Position numbers and translations under genes: made by a program
Part shown: positions 54,821-59,615 of the stretch, piece by piece
Layout: each line of letters begins with the position of its first letter
Position numbering within the stretch: position 1 is the first letter of the stretch
Assembly: GCA_963789175.1 (NCBI GenBank)
Contig: CAWBJO010000010.1
Coordinates: 1-59,615, forward strand
DNA: 59,615 nucleotides
Direction: 5' to 3'
Origin: CAWBJO01 sp963789175
GTDB lineage: Bacteria; Pseudomonadota; Alphaproteobacteria; Rhizobiales; Aestuariivirgaceae
Notes under the pieces: generated by a model
Databases searched by the model: none
Told to the model about the DNA's origin: nothing
What the model saw: only the letters and a program-made list of their open reading frames with translations

Positions 54821-55765
54821 ATGGCCGATCTTCAGCCCTTCTCGCTGCCGGGCCGCTTCTGGCGGGGCAACCTCCATACACACTCGCAGCTGTCGGACGG
54901 CGCGCTTACGCTCGACCGGGCTGTGGACGCCTACCGCGACGCAGGCTACGACTTCGTGCAGATGTCGGAGCATTTCATCGCCCGCTACGACTGGCCGATC
55001 GCCGATACGCGAGCGTTCCGCTCGAACCGCTTCACCACCATCCTCGGTGCCGAGCTCCATGCGATGGGCACGAGCGTGGGCGAGCTGTGGCACATCGTGG
55101 CGGCCGGCCTGCCCCTCGACTTTCCGCCGGCCCGCAAGGACGAGACCGGACCCGAAATCGCGGCGCGCGCCGCCGCCGCGGGCGCCTTCGTCGGCATCGC
55201 CCACCCGGCGTGGTCGCAGCTCACGATCGAGGACGGCCGGTCCATCGGCAGCGCCCATGCCGTCGAGATCTACAATCACGGCTGCTGCGTCGAGACCGAC
55301 CGCGGCGACGGCTGGTACCTGCTCGACCAGCTGCTGCGAGAGGGCCGGCGGCTCACCGCCTTCGCCACCGACGATGCACATTTCCGCTCGGACGATGCCT
55401 TCGGCGGCTGGGTGCACGTGAAGGCGGAAGCGCTGGACCCGGAAGCGCTGGTGACCGCATTGAAGGCAGGTCACTACTATTCGAGCCAGGGGCCGCAAAT
55501 CCACGAACTGTCCTTCGACGGCGACGAAATTTCGATCGCCTGCTCGCCCGTCAACGCCATTGCGGTGATGGGGCACAATTCGCGATCCTCCGGGCGGTTC
55601 GGCCGCGCCATCACCGAGGCGCGCATCAAGCTTTCCGACCTGGCGAAGTCGTGGACCGAGCTGCCGCCAAGCCCCTGGATCCGGGTGGTGCTCATCGACG
55701 CCACGGGCCGGAGGGCGTGGACCAACCCCATATGGCAAGACGAACTGCAAGGACGACGGCGATGA
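54821..55765 (+). CDS. PHP-domain metal-dependent phosphoesterase-like protein
   Basis: This is a 314-residue protein with the PHP metal-binding pattern: GNLHTHSQLSDGALT at the N-terminus, MSEHFIAR, GIAHPAW and a late FATDDAHFRSDD. These His and Asp residues form a trinuclear metal site in relatives. The substrate is unknown. It overlaps fumC by ATGA and follows kup by 35 bp. Confidence 0.8.
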   Translation: MADLQPFSLPGRFWRGNLHTHSQLSDGALTLDRAVDAYRDAGYDFVQMSEHFIARYDWPIADTRAFRSNRFTTILGAELHAMGTSVGELWHIVAAGLPLDFPPARKDETGPEIAARAAAAGAFVGIAHPAWSQLTIEDGRSIGSAHAVEIYNHGCCVETDRGDGWYLLDQLLREGRRLTAFATDDAHFRSDDAFGGWVHVKAEALDPEALVTALKAGHYYSSQGPQIHELSFDGDEISIACSPVNAIAVMGHNSRSSGRFGRAITEARIKLSDLAKSWTELPPSPWIRVVLIDATGRRAWTNPIWQDELQGRRR

Positions 55766-57153
55766 CGAAGACGCGCACCGAAACCGACAGCTTCGGCCCG
55801 ATCGAAGTCGAGGCCGACAAGTACTGGGGCGCCCAATCGCAGCGATCACGGCAGAATTTCAAGATCGGCACCGAGACCATGCCTGTGCCGCTCATCCGGG
55901 CGCTCGGACTGATCAAGAAGGCGGCGGCGCTCGTCAACGTGAAGCTCGGCCTCATCGACGAGAAACTCGCCCAGGCCATCGTCAAGGCGGCAGGCGAAGT
56001 CGCCGAGGGCCGGCGCGACGATCAGTTTCCGCTGGCCGTCTGGCAGACCGGCTCCGGCACACAGACCAACATGAACGCCAACGAAGTGATCGCCAACCGG
56101 GCCATCGAGATCCTGGGCGGCGAGATCGGATCGAAGAAACCCATCCATCCCAACGATCACGTCAACCTGTCGCAATCGTCGAACGACACGTTCCCGACCG
56201 CCATGCACGTCGCCGCGGCGATGGAGGTCAATGCGCGCCTGCTGCCGGCGCTGAAGCACCTGCAAAAGGAGCTGGCGAAGAAGGCGAAGGCGTGGAACGG
56301 CATCATCAAGATCGGCCGCACACATACCCAGGACGCGACGCCACTGACGCTCGGCCAGGAGTTCTCGGGCTATGCCATGCAGGTCGAACTCGGCATCGAG
56401 CGCCTGAAGCAGGCGATGCCGCACATCTACCTGCTCGCCCAGGGCGGCACCGCCGTCGGCACCGGCCTCAACGCCAAGAAGGGCTTCGACAAGACCTTCG
56501 CGCGTGAAATTGCGCAGCTGACCCGCCTGCCCTTCCGCCCGGCGCCGAACAAGTTCGAGGCTCTCGCCGCCAGCGACGCCATCGTCCAGCTCTCCGGTAC
56601 CCTCAACACGATCGCAGCAAGCCTGTTCAAGATCGCCAACGACATCCGGTTTCTCGGCTCGGGCCCGCGGTCCGGACTGGGCGAGCTGTCCCTGCCGGAA
56701 AACGAGCCGGGGTCGTCGATCATGCCGGGCAAGGTCAACCCGACGCAGAGCGAGGCGCTCTCCATGGTCTGCTGCCAGGTCATGGGCAACCACGTGACGG
56801 TGAGCCTCGCCGGCAGCCAGGGGCATTTCGAGCTGAACGTCTTCCGGCCGGTCATGATCAACGCGGCGCTGCAATCGATCCGGCTGCTCGCCGACGCCGC
56901 CGTGAGCTTCACCGACAACTGCATCGTCGGAATCAAGCCCAACAAGCAGCACATCGCCGACCTGATGGAGCGCTCGCTGATGCTCGTCACCGCGCTGACG
57001 CCGAAGATCGGCTACGACAAGGCGGCGGAAATCGCCAAGTGCGCGCATGCGCGCGGCACGACGCTCAAGGAAGAAGCCGTACGACTCGGCTACGTCACGG
57101 CGGCAGAGTTCGACAGGCTGGTCCGGCCCGACAAGATGATCTCGCCGTCCTGA
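55762..57153 (+). CDS. fumC: Class II fumarate hydratase
   Basis: This 463-residue iron-independent fumarase interconverts fumarate and malate. It has the family signature GSSIMPGKVNPTQSEAL, the substrate-binding GSGTQTNMNANEVIANRA and TAMHVAAAMEV in the expected order. The start ATG overlaps the PHP gene stop. Two short genes follow immediately on the same strand. Confidence 0.96.
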   Translation: MTKTRTETDSFGPIEVEADKYWGAQSQRSRQNFKIGTETMPVPLIRALGLIKKAAALVNVKLGLIDEKLAQAIVKAAGEVAEGRRDDQFPLAVWQTGSGTQTNMNANEVIANRAIEILGGEIGSKKPIHPNDHVNLSQSSNDTFPTAMHVAAAMEVNARLLPALKHLQKELAKKAKAWNGIIKIGRTHTQDATPLTLGQEFSGYAMQVELGIERLKQAMPHIYLLAQGGTAVGTGLNAKKGFDKTFAREIAQLTRLPFRPAPNKFEALAASDAIVQLSGTLNTIAASLFKIANDIRFLGSGPRSGLGELSLPENEPGSSIMPGKVNPTQSEALSMVCCQVMGNHVTVSLAGSQGHFELNVFRPVMINAALQSIRLLADAAVSFTDNCIVGIKPNKQHIADLMERSLMLVTALTPKIGYDKAAEIAKCAHARGTTLKEEAVRLGYVTAAEFDRLVRPDKMISPS

Positions 57154-57154
57154 C

Positions 57155-57343
57155 ATGGCCGACATCATCAACCTTCGCCGCCGCCGCAAGCAATCGAAGC
57201 GAGACAAAGACGCCGAAGCGGCAGCTCAGAATCGCAGCCGCTTCGGACGCAGCGCCGACGAACGGCGCCGGTCGGAGGCCCTTGCCGAGATCGAGGATCG
57301 ACGCCTCGACGGACATCGGCGCGACGAGACGAAAGAGGAATGA
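57155..57343 (+). CDS. DUF4169 family protein
   Basis: This 62-residue, strongly charged protein begins MADIINLRRRRKQSKRDKDA, the DUF4169 pattern of an N-terminal basic helix. It overlaps the next gene by 4 bp and follows fumC by 1 bp. The link to fumC and to the ribbon-helix-helix gene is common in rhizobia; function unknown. Confidence 0.85.
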   Translation: MADIINLRRRRKQSKRDKDAEAAAQNRSRFGRSADERRRSEALAEIEDRRLDGHRRDETKEE

Positions 57344-57564
57344 GCCGCCCGCTCAAACGCTCGGTGCGCATCGCCGGCCATCGCACCTCGCTTTCGGTCG
57401 AACCGCAATTCTGGGAGGCGCTCGCCGCCATCGCTCGGCGCCGCAAGGCGTCGCTTGCCACGATCATCGCCGAGATCGACGGCCGGCGCGGCGACACGAA
57501 CCTGTCGAGCGCGGTGCGTCTCTACATCCTGGCCGAGATACAAAACCGAGGGGGCGATCGCTAG
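57340..57564 (+). CDS. Ribbon-helix-helix domain protein
   Basis: This 74-residue protein resembles the RHH_4 family: a beta strand (RTSLSVEPQFWEALAAIARR) followed by two helices (KASLATIIAEID; LSSAVRLYILAEI). RHH proteins bind DNA as dimers; this one may regulate its own operon, which is inference. It converges on the AsmA-family gene with a 4-bp overlap. Confidence 0.82.
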   Translation: MSRPLKRSVRIAGHRTSLSVEPQFWEALAAIARRRKASLATIIAEIDGRRGDTNLSSAVRLYILAEIQNRGGDR

Positions 57565-59615
57565 CGGTTGCGGCCGTTGATCGTCTGCTTGCGCTGCAGG
57601 GCCGAAGGCGGCTTGAGCAACCTTTCGAAGAATGTCGGTTCGGTGATTGGGGTGTTCTCCGAGACGGTCGGGGCCGGCGGCGGTCCCGGCGGCAGCAGGA
57701 GCGAACCGGCAAGCGGCGGCGACAGGTCGATCGGCCCCGGCGTACCGAGCGACCCGGTCTCAGCCGGGGCGCTGGGCGTGCCGGTCGGCGCCCGGCTCGC
57801 CGGCGCGCCGATGGAGGCCGTACCCGTCGCCGGCGCCGGTTCCGGGACTTCCGGGTCGGCAATCGAGTTCGTGGTTTCCGCCGGCGGTGCGCTCGACGCC
57901 GGTTCCGGGCTCGCTGACGGTGCGACGATGCGGGCCGGAAATTCAGGCTGCGGCTGCGGAAGCGTGGCGCCCTCGGGCAGGGTGAAAATGCTCGGCGACG
58001 GCGCCTGCGGCGCCGAAATGATCGACGGCAGAGTCGACGGAGCGTCGCTTGCGGGCGGCGATGCCGGCACATCGGTCAGCTTCTCGACGGGACTGGCGGC
58101 GGGCTGGGCCTGGCGGCGCTTGGCATCGGCGCGCAGCCGAGCGGCGATGACGTCCCAGGCACGCAACTCCTGGCGGCGGCGAGCCGTCTCGTCGGCGTTG
58201 ATGGCCTGCATCTCCTTTTCGAGACGCTTGGCGTATTCCTGCAACTGCCGGCGCCCCTGGATCTCGGCGTTGCGCTTGGCGTACTCGATGATCTGCTGAT
58301 CGCGCTCGTCGAACATCGCCTGCTGCTCGCGCTGCAGTTCCTCGAGCTTGTCCATGCTCTCCTTCAAGGCGCGCGACGACAGCTCGGACTTCAGGCTGCT
58401 CGCATCGAGGTTTCGCACGAGAGCATCGCGCCGGCCCGTATAGGCGATCTCCACCGGCGGCAGGCCGTTGTCGTTGGCGGTATCGAGGCCGAGGCCGACG
58501 TCGTATTCGCCCGTCGAGATGTCGAGCACCGTGGTGAGCGTGCCGGTCAGGCTGCCGGCGGTCACCGGCAAGGGGCCGAACACCGCTTCCCCTTGCGCGA
58601 GCCGGAAACGTCCCTCGCCCGATTGAAACGGCAATGCGCCCGAGCCGAAACTGTAGCCGAGGACGCGATCAACCTCCGCCGCCGATTTCGCCGTCACGAT
58701 TCCGGCGGCAAACCGGCTGCCGTCGAAGCCTTCGAGCGAAGCGTCGAGGACGCGAATGCTGCCCTCGCCGGCGAGCGTCAGCGCGAGCCCGGCCGGGCTT
58801 CGGCCGTGACCCGTGATGCTGCCTGTGGCGGATACGGGACCGGAGAGGACGGGCGCGCCGCCATCGGCGCCGCGAAGATACGTGGCGAGATCGAGGCCTC
58901 CATCGAATGTCGCATCGAGCTCGAGCTCGTCGTTGCGCCTGGCCGTCTCGGCATCGAGGGTGAATGGAGCGCCGGCCGGACCGATGCCGGCGACGGCTAG
59001 CTTCGTCGTTCCGTCGGCAAGGGAGAGCTCCGTCCTGCCGTTGCGGATGTCGATGCCCGGCAGAAGGTTGAGCAGGCCGGCATCGATCGTGATCTTTCCC
59101 TCGATCCCGGCGAGCGGCTCGGATGCAAAGAGGGTCACCTCCCCGATGGGCCGACCGTCATTGGGCAGCAGCGCCAGGCGCAGCAGCCACGGCAGCGAGA
59201 GCTCGCCGGCCTTCGCGGCCACTTCAAGCCTGCCGTCCCGGAGCGACAGGCGACCGTCATAGGTGAGATCGTCGATGGTGGCGCGGAAATCGTCGAGGTC
59301 CAGCCGCCCGGCTGCCGCGCGGGCACGCGTTTGGAGCGCAAGCGAACCTGCGGGTCGCGGGTTCGGGATGCCGAGCGCGGCCAGCACCCGGTCTCCCTGC
59401 CCCGCCTGAAGATCGAGGCGGCCGTCGGTCGAGAGCGCCAGTCCCGGAAACGCCACGGCCATCGTCCCGTCGAACCGGGTCGTCGCACCCAGGGCCTCGA
59501 GGCCTATCTCGGCGTTAAGGCCGTCGGCCGGCTCTCCGGCGAGCCGTACCGCCAGGTGGGCCGGATCCTGGTCCGCGGTCCGTCCGCGGAGCCCGAACAG
59601 CTCGGCGAGCCCCGC
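57561..59615 (-). CDS. AsmA-family protein, 5' end outside the window
   Basis: The visible 684 residues are the C-terminal part of a large AsmA-like membrane-associated protein; the frame is open through the right edge. Beta-rich repeats typical of AsmA (GSLTGTLTTVLDISTGEYDV; DASLEGFDGSRFAAGIVTAK) are followed by a short coiled coil (EELQREQQAMFDERDQQI) and a long Pro/Ala-rich tail. Such proteins are implicated in outer-membrane lipid transport and assembly. Confidence 0.85.
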   Translation of the reverse strand, partial: AGLAELFGLRGRTADQDPAHLAVRLAGEPADGLNAEIGLEALGATTRFDGTMAVAFPGLALSTDGRLDLQAGQGDRVLAALGIPNPRPAGSLALQTRARAAAGRLDLDDFRATIDDLTYDGRLSLRDGRLEVAAKAGELSLPWLLRLALLPNDGRPIGEVTLFASEPLAGIEGKITIDAGLLNLLPGIDIRNGRTELSLADGTTKLAVAGIGPAGAPFTLDAETARRNDELELDATFDGGLDLATYLRGADGGAPVLSGPVSATGSITGHGRSPAGLALTLAGEGSIRVLDASLEGFDGSRFAAGIVTAKSAAEVDRVLGYSFGSGALPFQSGEGRFRLAQGEAVFGPLPVTAGSLTGTLTTVLDISTGEYDVGLGLDTANDNGLPPVEIAYTGRRDALVRNLDASSLKSELSSRALKESMDKLEELQREQQAMFDERDQQIIEYAKRNAEIQGRRQLQEYAKRLEKEMQAINADETARRRQELRAWDVIAARLRADAKRRQAQPAASPVEKLTDVPASPPASDAPSTLPSIISAPQAPSPSIFTLPEGATLPQPQPEFPARIVAPSASPEPASSAPPAETTNSIADPEVPEPAPATGTASIGAPASRAPTGTPSAPAETGSLGTPGPIDLSPPLAGSLLLPPGPPPAPTVSENTPITEPTFFERLLKPPSALQRKQTINGRNR

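Overview
The window looks like chromosomal DNA of an alphaproteobacterium, most likely of the order Hyphomicrobiales (Rhizobiales). The reasons are a circularly permuted two-piece tmRNA gene, an alpha-type SspB adaptor beside it, the rhizobial gene order thyA-folA-hflK-hflC-DUF2065-degP-serB/miaA-ilvB-ilvN-ilvC, HWE-family histidine kinases, an Omp25-like porin remnant, and many promoters matching the alphaproteobacterial general-stress sigma factor EcfG (GGAAC, 16-17 bp, CGTT/TGTT). Gene assignments rest on reading the translations; no database search was run.

Region 1 to about 24 kb is accessory and stress-related, and by eye lower in GC than the rest, especially at 9.7-18.4 kb. It holds a ferritin-like DUF892 protein, small unknown proteins, a glycosyltransferase / UDP-galactopyranose mutase / GH1-RfbD fusion operon converging on a GH2 glycosidase, a DUF2158 protein, two HWE sensor kinases (one a hybrid with a receiver) flanking a DUF551 peptide, a three-gene membrane/amphipathic cassette (unknown - holin-like - DUF3618), an inactive-looking nucleotidyltransferase with a small partner, a truncated serine recombinase, a LysR regulator with a divergent cupin, and a series of small proteins (EF-hand, zinc-ribbon, hydrolase). 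Broken genes (porin with a frameshift, SDR remnant, recombinase) mark this half as fluid. Eight sites, each placed just upstream of a start codon, fit an EcfG promoter with CGTT or TGTT, and two more are variants; this is the most striking property of the window.

Region 24-33.6 kb is metabolic: an FAD oxidoreductase with a C-terminal Rieske domain meets a DAO-type FAD oxidoreductase tail to tail. Then comes a probable operon of sulfotransferase, NAD-dependent epimerase, and a glycine-betaine-type ABC transporter (binding protein, ATPase, double-length permease), with a strong hairpin between the binding-protein gene and the ATPase gene.

Region 33.6-59.6 kb is a dense, high-GC housekeeping core. 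It contains leuA with a leucine-rich leader peptide and attenuator-like hairpins, PhzF and Nudix proteins, the branched-chain amino-acid genes ilvC and ilvB-ilvN with pdxJ between them, miaA and serB back to back, degP, DUF2065, hflC, hflK, an amine oxidase, folA, a GNAT acetyltransferase, thyA, the two-piece ssrA, sspB, mepA, kup, a PHP-domain protein, fumC, DUF4169, a ribbon-helix-helix protein and the C-terminal part of an AsmA-family protein that runs off the right edge. tmRNA and SspB act in one pathway: the tag added by tmRNA is recognised by SspB and handed to ClpXP.
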